From assembly GCF_004664715.2 (NCBI RefSeq), contig NC_051084.1, positions 59,391,334-59,455,333 on the forward strand: a DNA stretch of 64,000 nt, read 5' to 3'. This document shows positions 11,431 through 21,180 of this stretch, piece by piece. The notes beneath the pieces were generated by a model. The model searched no databases. It was not told the origin of the DNA and saw nothing but the letters and a program-made list of their open reading frames with translations. A program made the translations under genes and the position numbers. Within the stretch, counting starts at the first letter, position 1; each line of letters starts with the position of its first letter. Source of the DNA: Peromyscus leucopus (Eukaryota > Chordata > Mammalia > Rodentia > Cricetidae).

Positions 11431-12206
11431 TGTCAGTGGAGACCTTCCAGGGGGGTCTTGGCTGATCAAACCATATTAGCCTAGATGTAATCCACAGGTT
11501 CTCATCTTCTTTGTGGAAACAAAAGCACAACCTCTTTTCCAAAGCAACGTATTTTTTTTTTCCTCGAGACAGGGTTTCTCTGTGTAGCTTTGCACCTTTC
11601 CTGGAACTCACTTGGTAGCCCAGGCTAGCCTTGAACTCAGAGATGATCCACCTGGCTCTGCCTCCCGAGTGCTGGGATTAAAGGCGTGCGCCACCACCGC
11701 CCGACGACATGCAACGTATTCTTAGACACAAATTTTGAAGTCAAGATACCTTTAAAATATATACATATTGGTTTAACTCAGCAGCCTTTACAACCAAATG
11801 TCTCTCTCCAGTTAAAAATCCCAAAGACAATATAATCCAGACTCTGTGTGTGATTTCCATGTTTATGTGGCTTATTTTTTATATTACTTTTACTGTCTCT
11901 TTAAAAGACTTTATTTTTTAAAACTATTTCTTTATATAGCTGTCTGTATTAATTTCGCTCTCTCTTCCAAGCCTATGTACATTTTTACACACATTGTAAA
12001 CTATTTGGGGCTTATTTCATCTGAATCTGTCTTATTGTGAACCTGTTGCTTTAAACTGCAGTGGCTAGTAGGCAGCCTTGGCTGCTGACTCCGCCTACCT
12101 CTTCCCAGAATTCTCCTAGTCTGCTTGCCCCGCCTATACTTCCTGCCTGGCTACCGGCCCATCAGCGTTTTATTAAACCAGTATACAAAAGCATTACCCC
12201 ACAGCA
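11431..12206 (-). mobile_element. Class II ERV LTR-like insertion, minus strand
   Basis: The right end is the start of an LTR on the minus strand (TGCTGTGGGGTAATGC, complement of 12191-12206). It is followed on that strand by 'gctgatgggccggtagccaggcaggaagtataggcggg', the same U3 module as in the LTRs at 20653, 31561, 33635 and 40038. The leftward part (11455-12060) does not match those LTRs and looks like a longer LTR or internal sequence of a related ERV. The left boundary at 11431 ('tgtcagtgg') is a guess, and no target duplication was found. It carries a B1 and interrupts the GC-rich array. Confidence 0.55.
11552..11706 (-). mobile_element. B1 SINE, minus strand
   Basis: A full B1 with T-rich tail, 'cgagacagggtttctctgtgtagctttgcacc' through 'gagtgctgggattaaaggcgtgcgccaccaccgcccga'. 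It is flanked by the duplication gcaacgtatt (11543-11552 and 11711-11720). It sits inside the ERV-like insertion and is therefore younger than it. Confidence 0.95.
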
Positions 12207-13430
12207 GTCATTACTCGTGATGGGGCGGGACTTGGAAGCTTCATCCATGATCACGTTTGTAACTCCTTACTGATGCTCTGCAAGAAAGCCGAATAAACTC
12301 ATTGGTCCAGTTCTTTCACATCTTTCTTCACCTGGCTGTGGCCCCAGGCATCTGAAGAACTTTCATTGGCAAGTAGAGCTAGGGACACCACCCCAGAACC
12401 CAGCTTCCATAGGGCAACTGACCCAGACATGGCCCTGGACATTGGCCTGTGCCTGGATGCCTCCATGGCTCCAGGTGGCAGCACCAGCCACTCAGATCGG
12501 CATGGCCCCAGGCATGACAAGGTCCTCAGACAACTACATGGTCCTATGTGTCCGACCAGACCCCAGTCATCCTCATGGCCCTTGGTGACAACGTAAGCCC
12601 TGGACATCAACTCAGACCCTGGCTGCTATAGGGCCACAGAACCAGTCATGGCCCTCTGCAGCAATCCTGGCCTAGAAGACACTATGGCCTTGGATGACAG
12701 CTCAGGCCACTCAGATCAGGATGTCACTGGTAGCAGCATGGCCCTCAGAATGCCTCATGGTCACAGATTGCAGCCCAGACCCCAGGCACCTATGTGGCCT
12801 TTGATGGCAACATGGGCCATGGATATCAATCCTTAGCATGGACCCAGACATGGTACTAGGCAGCAGCCTGGGCCTGGATGTCACCTTAGTCCCAGCTGTC
12901 AGTGCAGGCCACACAGATTGGCATGGTCCCTCGAGGTAATGGGGACCTGGGACATCAATGTGGCCTCAGGTGGTAGCTCATACCACAGGTCCTTGAACAG
13001 CCCTCAGCAGTGACAGGAGCCACAGACATCAACACAGGCACCCTCAGCTGCCTCAGGGCCACAGATCAAAACCTAGCCCTTGATTATAGCCCAGGCCCAG
13101 ACATCTCCCTGGACTTGGGGAGCCAGGTAGCCACTCAATTCAGCCCATTCCTCACCAGCCTGACATCTCCAGATCTGCCTCTCTCCTCAGCCCATGAGCC
13201 ATTCTGCCTCTTTCTCTATTCCATCTCCCCACCCTGTACTCTCTCACTACAATGGTGCCCAGAGATCCAGAGCCAGTGTTCTTGGTTGGGTCACAGGTGG
13301 TGCTTGGTTGAGTATGGGGCAGTGTATCTTATTAAGCCTGGAGTTAGCCTGGCAGCCAGCAAGATCTAGCAGCACCTTGTGTTCAACCTGACAGTGTTGA
13401 TGTTATAAGAGAGAATGGAGTACAGCCAAC
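12207..13430 (-). repeat. GC-rich mid-repetitive block, part 2 (degenerate tandem array B)
   Basis: This continues the array interrupted at 11431. Four degenerate units (about 12370, 12600, 12820 and 13010) each keep the order 'gacatcaacacagaccc', 'agctgc..cagggcca', 'cagacatggccct', 'agcccaggcc..gatgtcacc', 'caggccactcagatc.gcatggccc'. The most complete earlier unit is at 11260-11400. The translated frames repeat an 'MGPDMAL'-type motif but are broken by stops and shifts, so I do not call a gene. The first ~110 bp (12207-12330) fit the array poorly and may belong to another insertion. Confidence 0.55.
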
Positions 13431-13534
13431 TTTTTAATGTGGGTTCTTGGGATTTGAACTCAGGTGCCCATGCTTGACAACAATCTCTCTTACTCACTAA
13501 GTCCTTCCCCATCCTCTTGCTTTTTAATTAAAAA

Positions 13535-13905
13535 AAAAAGTTTTGTTTATAAATGCTAGATATTGGTGTCCTTTCAGATGACTGTCTGGCAAATAAGTTC
13601 TCCCACTACATAGGCTACATCTTTGCTCAGTTATTTTCCTTCGTTTGCAGAAGTTTTTTAATTTCATACAAGCCCATTTGTCTGTCCACTCTTTCTTGAG
13701 CTATTAGAGTCCTTTCCAGAAAGTCCATGCTTCTGTCTATATCTTGAAGTGTTTTCCTCTAGCAGTTTTGAAGTTTCAGGTCTCCCATTAAGACCTATAA
13801 TACATTTGAATTAATTTTTGTTCATGGTGAGCCATGGATCCACTCCTTTAATGTGGATATCCATTTTCTAAAGAGGTTGTGGGGTTTTGTTATTGTTGTT
13901 GTTGT
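13535..13905 (-). mobile_element. Ancient LINE-1 ORF2 fragment, minus strand
   Basis: The stretch 'ggtctcccattaagacctataatacatttgaattaatttttgttcatgg' and 'tccactcctttaatgtggatatccattttc' is the reverse complement of a well-known late ORF2 region of mammalian L1. It is heavily diverged and ends in a TTG/TTTG-rich stretch. Confidence 0.65.
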
Positions 13906-13929
13906 TTGTTTGTTTGTTTCCCAATCCTT

Positions 13930-14482
13930 TATCAAAAACCCTACGGCTCTCACTATGTAGGGTCTGTAGCCTAGACAGGTCCCAAACTCAGATTCTCCCT
14001 CTCATCATGTCCGAGAAAATGCTGAAGAAAGACCCCAGACTCAAATAGGATGCAAGAGCAAAGAGCATCTATTCACCTGTACAAAATGGCAACGACCTCG
14101 AGAGGAGCATGCAGGCTCCTTTTAAGCACAACAAGCGGAACTTCAGGGATGGCTAGGTCATCTCAAAAATAATTTGTTAAACAAGAAGCAGTTGCATTAG
14201 TATACTTTTAATTGGCTGAGGTTTATCTTTGGACATACTTGGATAAGTTTCAAGGGGGTTGCAGAACTGTCCTGGAGACATTGTGGGACTGACTCAGGCT
14301 TTGTTTAAGCTCTCCCCTCATCCCCGACTGTAATTTGTTGATAAACAGCCCTTTGTTGGGAGAGACACCTGTTTGCCCTTCTCAGAGAAACCTAAATTAG
14401 GTTGTAAAAGTGGGAAAGTTTAAACCTTTCAGTCCTCCTGAGTGCTAGAATTACAGGAATTCAGTATCATGCCTGGCTAGAC
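13930..14482 (-). mobile_element. Old B1-like SINE split by an LTR, minus strand
   Basis: Left part 13930-14007 ('ctctcactatgtagggtctgtagcctagacaggtcccaaactcagattctccc') and right part 14432-14482 ('gtcctcctgagtgctagaattacagg...catgcctggc') join into one diverged B1 in minus orientation. The ~424-bp LTR at 14008-14431 lies between them. Confidence 0.65.
14008..14431 (-). mobile_element. ERV LTR inserted in a B1, minus strand
   Basis: On the minus strand this begins TGAAAGG and ends CTCGGACA, the TG...CA pattern of retroviral LTRs. It contains a CCAAT motif (complement near 14211) and, downstream, a TATA-like 'ttaaaagg' (complement near 14120), placed as in a U3 promoter. It matches none of the other LTRs here. 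No clear target duplication was seen, so the family class is left open. Confidence 0.65.
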
Positions 14483-15284
14483 ACTCCCTTATGTTGTGAC
14501 TAGAAGGGTGACTTGGTGCATAGCTGAGAAAATTAAAATATGTGTAAAATATTAAAGTGGTTCATGTTATTTGATGTAATATCTTGCTTCGTGTTATCAG
14601 AGGCAAATATGTACATGCAAAGATTTTCATTATATTTTTAACAGTGAAAAATAGAAACAGTCTTAAACATAAGTTATTAGATTAATATGCTACGAAATAG
14701 CTCCATAATTACTTACTAAGTATGCACAAAATAAAGCTGTGCATATTTAGAAAAGGTAAATGTTTAATGTAAGACATTAAAATGTTTACAAAATATAGAG
14801 GATAATTTTCATATATATATATATAAATTACTGAAAGGGGGTAAAAACAAAAAGTAAGGTAAATTTAGGAGTGTGACTTCTTTAATATTTTGTCAAATTT
14901 TCATATTTAATGTTTGGCACATTGTCTTAGAAGTCAAGAAAAAGAAACAATACATTCTGTGATGGGACATTCACCCAAACTTACAGTAATAGCATTCAAG
15001 AAAACATGCTGCCCTAGAATAGTACATCCTATTAGATGCTAATAAATACAGGTGTTCCGTTGTTATTGCTGATAATATCTAATTATAACAATGCTCTTTT
15101 ACCTTTCTTCCCATATCCTTCTTTAGTGGCCTTGTTCTTACGATTGGGTTTGCGTGTGTGGTCGGCTCTTTCAACAATATATCTTTTGATAGTGAATGAT
15201 TGTCATTTTCTCTTCCTAATTACAAAACCGGACTTCTGCTGACTCTGAATTTTTGCTTTCAGAGCCATTTAATTCTTTTGTGGG
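14483..15284. other. AT-rich unassigned DNA
   Basis: No gene or recent repeat was recognised. A short (AT)n lies near 14812-14826. Confidence 0.5.
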
Positions 15285-16560
15285 TTTTTTTCCTGTTTCT
15301 TTTTTAAATTTTATTTTATAATTTAATTTAATTTTACATATCAGCCACGGATTCCCCTGTCCTCCCTCCTCCAGCCACTCCCCCCCCCCCCCCCCCCCCC
15401 AGTCCACTCCCCATTCCCATCTCCTCCAGGGCAAGGACTCCCCTGGGGATTCAGCTCAGCCTGGTAGATTCAGTCCAGGCAGGTCCAGTTCCCTCCTCCC
15501 ATTGCCCAGGCTGAGCAAAGTGTCCCTGCATAAGCCCCAGGTTTCAACAAGCCAGCTCATGCACTAAGGACAGGTCCTAGTCCCACTGCCTGGGGGCCTC
15601 CCAAACTGTTCAAATTAATCAATTGTCTCACTTATCCAGAGGGCCTGATCCAGTTGGGGGCTCCTTAGCCATTGGTTCATAGTTCATGTGTTTCCACTAG
15701 TTTGGCTATTTGTCCCTGTGCTTTTTCCATTCATGGTCTAAACAATTCTCGCTCATATAATCCCTCCTCTTTCTCGCGATTGGACTCCTGGAGCTCCACC
15801 TGGGGCTTGGCTGTGGATCTCTGCATCTGCTCTCATCACTCATTGGATGAGAGATCTACCCTGACAGCTAGGGCGTTTGGCCATCCGATCACCAGAGTAG
15901 ATCAGTTTGGGCTTTCTCTCGACCATTGCCAGTAGTCTACAGTGGAGGCATCTTTGTGGATTTCTAGGGGACATAGTACTTTGCTTCTTCCTATTCCCAT
16001 GGGGTCTTCATTTATCATGGTCTCTTTTTTCTTCTTCTCCCTCTCTGTTCTTCTCCCAGCTGGGATCTCCCACTCCACTAAGCTCTCTTTCCTCGACCCT
16101 TGTCCTTCATTACCCCCCCTCACGGTCAGTTTGCTCATGTAGATCTCATCCATTTCTCTGTCATTGGGCAGTCCCTGTGTCTTTCTTAGGGTCCTGTTTT
16201 CAACCTTTACTCTTTTTGTTGTTGTTGTTTGTTTGTTTTTGTTTTTCGAGACAGGGTTTCTCTGTGTAGCTTTGGAGCCTGTCCTGGAATTCACTCTATA
16301 GCCCAGGCTGGCCTCGAACTCAGAACTGCCTGGCTCTGCCTCCTGAGTGCTGGGATTAAAGGTGTGTGCCACTACCACCTGGCAGGGTCCTTTTTTCTAG
16401 GTAGCCTCCCTGGAGTTGTGAGTAGCAGTCTAGTCATCTTTTGTTTTACATCTAGTATCCGCTTATGAGTGAGTACATACCATGTTTGTCTTTCTGAGTC
16501 TGGGTTACCTCACTCAGGATGATTTTTTTCTAGATCCATCCATTTGCTGCAAAGATGAGA
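15285..16560 (-). mobile_element. LINE-1 3' end (3' UTR plus ORF2 terminus), minus strand
   Basis: This is the longest of the minus-strand L1 ends. A T-rich tail (15285-15345) is followed by a C-rich polypurine-complement tract (a C21 run at 15380-15400), then the full 3' UTR. Beyond the B1 comes the ORF2 terminus ('ggtagcctccctggagttgtgagtagca', 'gagtgagtacataccatg', 'ggttacctcactcaggatgat', 'tctagatccatccatttgctgca'). It is 5'-truncated at about 16560 and interrupted by a B1 at 16215-16384. Confidence 0.9.
16215..16384 (-). mobile_element. B1 SINE inserted in L1, minus strand
   Basis: A B1 with a GTT/TTTG-rich tail and the core 'cgagacagggtttctctgtgtagctttggagcctgtcctgg'. The L1 octamer agggtcct occurs at 16189-16196 and 16385-16392, consistent with a target duplication. 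It has a short internal deletion ('ctcagaactgcc'). It differs from the other B1s by 'ggagcctgtcc' in place of 'gcgcctttcc', so it belongs to a second B1 subtype. Confidence 0.93.
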
Positions 16561-16965
16561 AGTTGGCCCATTGAAGAATACGAAGAAAAAAGCCTTAGCT
16601 ATTTACGATATAGTCTTATGTTCTCAAGTAATTGTTTCCACCATGTGACCAGGGGATTCTCTGGGCAGATTATGGTTTACCTCAGTTATTATGCCTTTAA
16701 GCATTGCATTAAAAATAAATGCAGTGAGGTGAAAAAAGGTTAAGTCTGAAGTGAGAGAACCAGTCAACCACTGAGTTTCTAGGGCTCCTGAAGACAGATG
16801 CAACATGGTCTATAAAGTGCTTCCTACTAGGTTCCTCTGCAAGTTCCTAACCGTGATGATGTCCACTTCTTATAATGTAAATCAGGTTACCAAGCCCTGA
16901 AGTTACTCTGCAGAGTAAAACATCATCCTTCAATGTGTACCAGAAATGATAACAGCGAAGGTGCC
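16561..16965. other. Unassigned DNA
   Basis: No gene or repeat was recognised in this short interval. Confidence 0.4.
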
Positions 16966-16967
16966 TA

Positions 16968-17108
16968 TCATTGGTACTCACCTTTAATTCCAGCACTTGG
17001 GAGGCAGAGGCCATTGGATTTGTTAGTTTGAGACCACTCTGGTCTAAATAGCAAGTATCAGTCTAGGCTATGCCACATACTGAGATCCTGTCTCAAAAAC
17101 AAACAGCC
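16968..17108 (+). mobile_element. Old B1 SINE, plus strand
   Basis: It carries 'cacctttaattccagcacttgggaggcagaggcc', 'gtttgagaccactctggtctaaatagcaag' and 'actgagatcctgtctcaaaaac'. This is an older B1 subtype than the ones with 'cacagagaaaccctgtctcg', and it is strongly diverged. Confidence 0.85.
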
Positions 17109-19237
17109 AAGGTAAAAACCCTAAAACCAATGCATGTAACATGAGAAAAAAACCCACTAGAATGTAGATTATACTTAGCATCACCAAAAATTATTGATTA
17201 CAATTGCTCAGTGCCAACTAACGTATGCATTTCTACTCTTACTGTTATAATTTTCATATGACAGGATCTGAATTCTTGGTCTTCTTCCACAAACCTATGA
17301 GTGTATCATCTGTCCTGTCAAGAAAGACAGTGAAGCCAGGTGGCTGTATTGCCCCCAGTTCTCTCACACTTTTTATCAAATCCATCACAAAACTCTACGA
17401 TTTTCGTTTCAAGTACTTTCTGTAAACATTCACTTCTTGCCTCGGTCACTTCTGCATATACGGTCATCCTGCTGAAAAGTTCCTTGTCTCTCTTTGCCTT
17501 CAGCACCAAGGGACAATATTAACGCGGTTGTCAACCCTGCTGTGTTTTATTACCCAGCTCCTCTTCCTCTTGCTGGCGCTCAGCCCAGAGCACTGCCTGT
17601 GCTTTCTCTACCTCCCAGCTCTGGTGTGTACATATGTTGTTTGTTCCACCCAGGGTACAGTGTGCACACCATTTTCCTCTGCGCGGCTCCTACTCAGCCT
17701 TCAGAGTTGTGTGCGGCAGACTTCACTCCTACCCTGTGGGCAGCTTTCTCAGTGCATCCCTCCAAGGGAGTAAAGTCATTATTAAATGCCATTATGGATC
17801 CTTCCTCTCTTCCTTTGCAGTGGGATCACTTTGCAATTTCCCATTTATTTGTGAGCTAATTTGATTACTATCTTATTCCCATTTGACTATAGGTTACTTT
17901 TTTTTTTTAACTTGTAGCATATAGAAGATGTTCTGTAATCTTTTGTTGAGTGGCTGAATCAATGAATATGTATTTAATATTCCACAAGTGTTACCTTTAC
18001 ATCGGATAGCCAGCCTGGATTTTCTTCTCCCATGTGCTTCTTGTTCATGAAGAAGGCTGGCTTCCATTTAAAAAAAAAAAGCCATTTATCTTTTAGCTTT
18101 AGAGAATTCTAGAGAAAATCAGGTAACCATATGGGCTGTTGACCCACAAAATATACACAATCAGAGCTCAAGAGGAGAAGCAGAGACCCTTAGTCCTCCT
18201 TGGCACACACTTGTTCAGCAAGCATCCTTTGCTCCCCCCACCCCCAGGAACTCTTCCAAATCCAAATCGTTCTGTTTATCATGTCTACTCCAGCTCATTG
18301 TTTCCATCATTCTTGGCTATGTATCTCTCACCTGAGAAAATTGATTCTATGGAGAATCGAACTATTCCCTGTACACACATCTGTATCATGTCTGTCTTTA
18401 TCACTCCCATATGAGACCAGCCAATGCCCTGTGCTCTCAGGCCCACACCCCCTCTTCACTTTAGGGTCTTGCTCAGTCCCTTCCCCTGCCTTTCCTTCCT
18501 TTTCCACCTCTGTTTCATTGACCCTTGTAAAATATGTATTTATGAATCAATGTGTTACAAACAAAAGGTAATGTAAACAAAATCAGGAACCCCTGTTTAT
18601 AAAATGTGAGAAAATTGGATGCATTTTATTTTAAATGTGTACATATTTGAATTTGGCTAACAATATGTACGTCAGCAATGTAGGTTATATTTTCCTTCTT
18701 GGACTCTCCAACTTCTCTTTTACACTCCACATTATGAGAAATTAACTTTAGTTCACCTTTCTCAGACACAAATCAAAATAAAATTCCCACACCCCTCTAC
18801 TCAGATAGGCTTATGCTCTTTGTATCTTCTGATACAAGGAAAGACTTGTATCTTCCCCATTGACACAGAAGAAATCATCTTGACTTTTCTTTAAAATATT
18901 ATTAATTTTCTCATAAGAATTACATACATAGTATGCCATTTTTTTTGCAAAGCCTCCCATTTTAAAGAAAAACAAGAACAGTCTCTCTTGGGCTGAATTT
19001 CCCCTCCACATAAGTAGTTCTTGTTGGGACCAGGCCTGCCTCCTGCTTTCCTAAATTTCATTTTCACTTCCCAGTCACTCACATCATTAGCCTGCTTTCT
19101 CTAAGCCGACAGCCCTGTCCTCCAGATGTTTGCTTGCTTTCCTCCTGATGTGCCTTTATCAGCTTCTCTTACCTCTGAGAATCTGCTATCTAGTGCTTCT
19201 CGTCTTAGCAAATGACTATTTGATCCCTTAATTGAAT
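17109..19237. other. Largely unassigned DNA with a possible L2 remnant
   Basis: No gene could be supported. The frames at 17494-17859 (121 codons) and 18200-18571 (123 codons) start with ATG but show no recognisable domain or codon pattern. The C/T-rich 17560-17770 block has the flavour of a LINE-2 3' end, but the match is too weak to annotate. Confidence 0.4.
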
Positions 19238-19362
19238 GACATTAATTCCAGCACTTGGGAGGCAAAAGGCACTGGATCTCTGGTAGTTTGAGGGCAGCCT
19301 GGTCTACATAGCAAATTTCAGGCCAGCCATTGCTACTCATTGAGATCCTGTCTCAAAACAAA
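19238..19362 (+). mobile_element. Old B1 SINE, plus strand
   Basis: 'attccagcacttgggaggcaaaaggcactgg', 'cagcctggtctacatagcaaatttcaggccagcc' and 'gagatcctgtctcaaaac' identify an old B1 of the same subtype as the one at 16968. The extreme 5' head is missing. Confidence 0.85.
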
Positions 19363-19670
19363 TCAACAAATAAGCCTTAAGGCCACAAACCCTGATTCCC
19401 TTGACTTCTATCTCTCATAATTCATCCTCACATTTCATTCATCAATTTAAAAAAAATTGAGAATTTTATATGAGTACTGTACTTACATAATTCCTTCCCC
19501 TTCCTCAACCCCTTCCAACTCCTCCCATGTGCCCCCTCTCCCCCTCAAAATCATGACTGCTTCTGTAATTATTATCGTTACATGTGTATGCATACAAATA
19601 TGTGTGTATGTACATACAAATCTAGTCTCCTGAATTCATTTGCTGTTGCCCATTATGTGTATGTGTTTAG

Positions 19671-19980
19671 TATCGGTGAAATTATTAAGGCCACTCCACG
19701 TAGTTAAAAGGGAGATTTATTTAATGGCATAACTTACAAATGAAGGGATAGGTAGGTTGTGGGTTCTGTGAAAGATGCAGCACAGTCTGGCAGTGTTCTC
19801 TGGACAACTCTCCTCCATCTACCTCTAGCTTCCACAGTCCAAGAAGGAAGAGAGTGTGGCACATCCCGATCTTGGATCTTCAGGGCCCTCCCTTCGCCCC
19901 GCCTTGTAGGCGTGATAGTTACCAAAGCCTCAGTGGGGGTTGGAACTTCCAGACCAAAGCTGGAATGTCTACCCACTACA
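19671..19980 (-). mobile_element. Left LTR of an inverted-LTR provirus (minus strand)
   Basis: On the minus strand this reads TGTAGTGGGTAGACATTCC ... CACCGATA. It is an LTR of about 310 bp with an AATAAA signal (complement near 19717-19723) about 50 bp before its end, as in R-U5. Immediately upstream on that strand is a polypurine tract, aaaaagaggggaga (complement of 19981-19994), which normally primes plus-strand synthesis at a 3' LTR. The terminal CA has become TA. The sequence is unrelated to the right LTR at 20653-20996. Confidence 0.7.
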
Positions 19981-20652
19981 TCTCCCCTCTTTTTGTCTAA
20001 ATAAGAAGGTTCTAACTTAATACAAGACTATATGCAAAGGAATGGTTATCAAATATTGTCCAGGAGTAATGAGGGATAATGACCTAAATAAGATGGAACT
20101 ACAATCAATGAGAACAATACCAAGCAAGAAACACATACTAAAATCCAGAGAAGTCTAGAGTTATGTTACAAAGATCATTCCAAACGGTGTCCTATCCTAA
20201 AGAACCTGAGTCTAATACTTAATATGTTATATCTAAGATATTATATATATACTAAGTTGTAACTATAACTGATAGTCTTCAATCCCATCAAAGACCCAAG
20301 AAGGAATATAATGGTACCTGAGAAATGGTAGATGGATGCAAGCAACTTTTGGGAATCTTGCAAGAGGAGACCGAGACAGCTGGAAGCCTGGACAGTCACC
20401 TAATGTTTCTCCCATTTCTCAGGTAATATTATATCCTTCTGAGGTCTTTGATGTAGTTGAAACTAAATAGTTACAATTTTCCTTAGTCATGATAAAAGAT
20501 AAGTTAGATATAAAACCTTAAACTCACAAATATAAGATAAATAAGATATCTTCTTTAATATTGTAACTGTAATTCTTGCTCGATAATTGTTTTGTTATAT
20601 GTTTTTACTATGTTAAAGTTAAAACCTTCCTTTTTGAAAGAAAAAAAAAGAA
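19981..20652. mobile_element. Internal region between the two outward LTRs
   Basis: About 670 bp of AT-rich ERV interior with no open reading frame of note. Its left edge is a polypurine tract for the minus-strand LTR. Its right edge (20635-20652, gaaagaaaaaaaaagaag) is a polypurine tract for the plus-strand LTR. It is non-coding, as in non-autonomous mys-type elements. No primer-binding site was recognised. Confidence 0.65.
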
Positions 20653-20996
20653 GTGCTGTGGGTGTTGCTCTGTATAAATAAACACTGATTGGCCAGTGGC
20701 CAGGCAGGAAGTATAGGCGGGACTAACAGAGAAGAGAAAAGAGGAAACAGGAAGGGAGAGGAGGAACTGCCTGGAGCCACCACCAGGACAAGGAAGATGT
20801 AAGGTACTGATAAGCCACGTGACAAAGTATAGATTAATAAAAATGGGCTAAATATAAGAGTAAGAGCTAGACAATGATAGGCCTGAGCTAATGGCCAAGC
20901 AGTTTAAATAATGTAAGAGTCTGTATGTTTATTTTATAAGTGGGCTCCGGGACTGGTGGGACTTAGTGGGAGCTGGAGAGAAATTCTCCAGCTACA
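20653..20996 (+). mobile_element. Right LTR of an inverted-LTR provirus (plus strand)
   Basis: A 344-bp LTR running TGCTGTGGGTG ... CCAGCTACA. It shares 'aataaa.actgattggccagtggccaggcaggaagtataggcgggac', 'agattaataaaaatgggct' and 'gtctgtatgtttattt' modules with the LTRs at 31561, 33635 and 40038 (opposite strand). It is followed by gtttag (20997-21002), which repeats gtttag at 19665-19670 just left of the minus-strand LTR. Confidence 0.85.
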
Positions 20997-21180
20997 GTTT
21001 AGGCCTGACTGCTTGGGATTGGATAGCCTATTAGGAGGTTGCTCCCTGAAGACTGATTCTCCCTCTCTCAGTGACCACTAATAGCCTATAACTCTCCATC
21101 TAGGGATTGGGGTTTATTAGACTTTCTGCATCCACGTTGGCATGTCAACGGCTTTTGTCATTTCTCAGGCATTCTCTAAA

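Larger units (their letters stand above)
19440..21180 (-). mobile_element. Lx-type LINE-1 3' UTR (minus strand), split by an ERV
   Basis: The left part, 19440-19670 ('atgagtactgtacttacataattcc', 'ctccaactcctcccatgtgcccc', 'tgttacatgtgtatgcat'), and the right part, 20997-21180 ('ggcctgactgcttgggattggatagcctat', 'gactgattctccctctctcag', 'catccacgttggcatgtcaac'), form one continuous Lx 3' UTR in minus orientation. The 1326-bp insertion at 19671-20996 is removed from between them. The continuity independently confirms that the insertion is a single event. Confidence 0.8.

Noticed and set aside
14008..14431. Initially considered an IAP LTR
   Set aside because: The U3 and U5 sequences do not follow the IAP LTR layout I know, so only a generic ERV LTR call is kept.
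17560..17770. Possible LINE-2 3' end, also considered at 61250-61480
   Set aside because: Only a general C/T-rich resemblance; no diagnostic L2 block could be aligned by eye.
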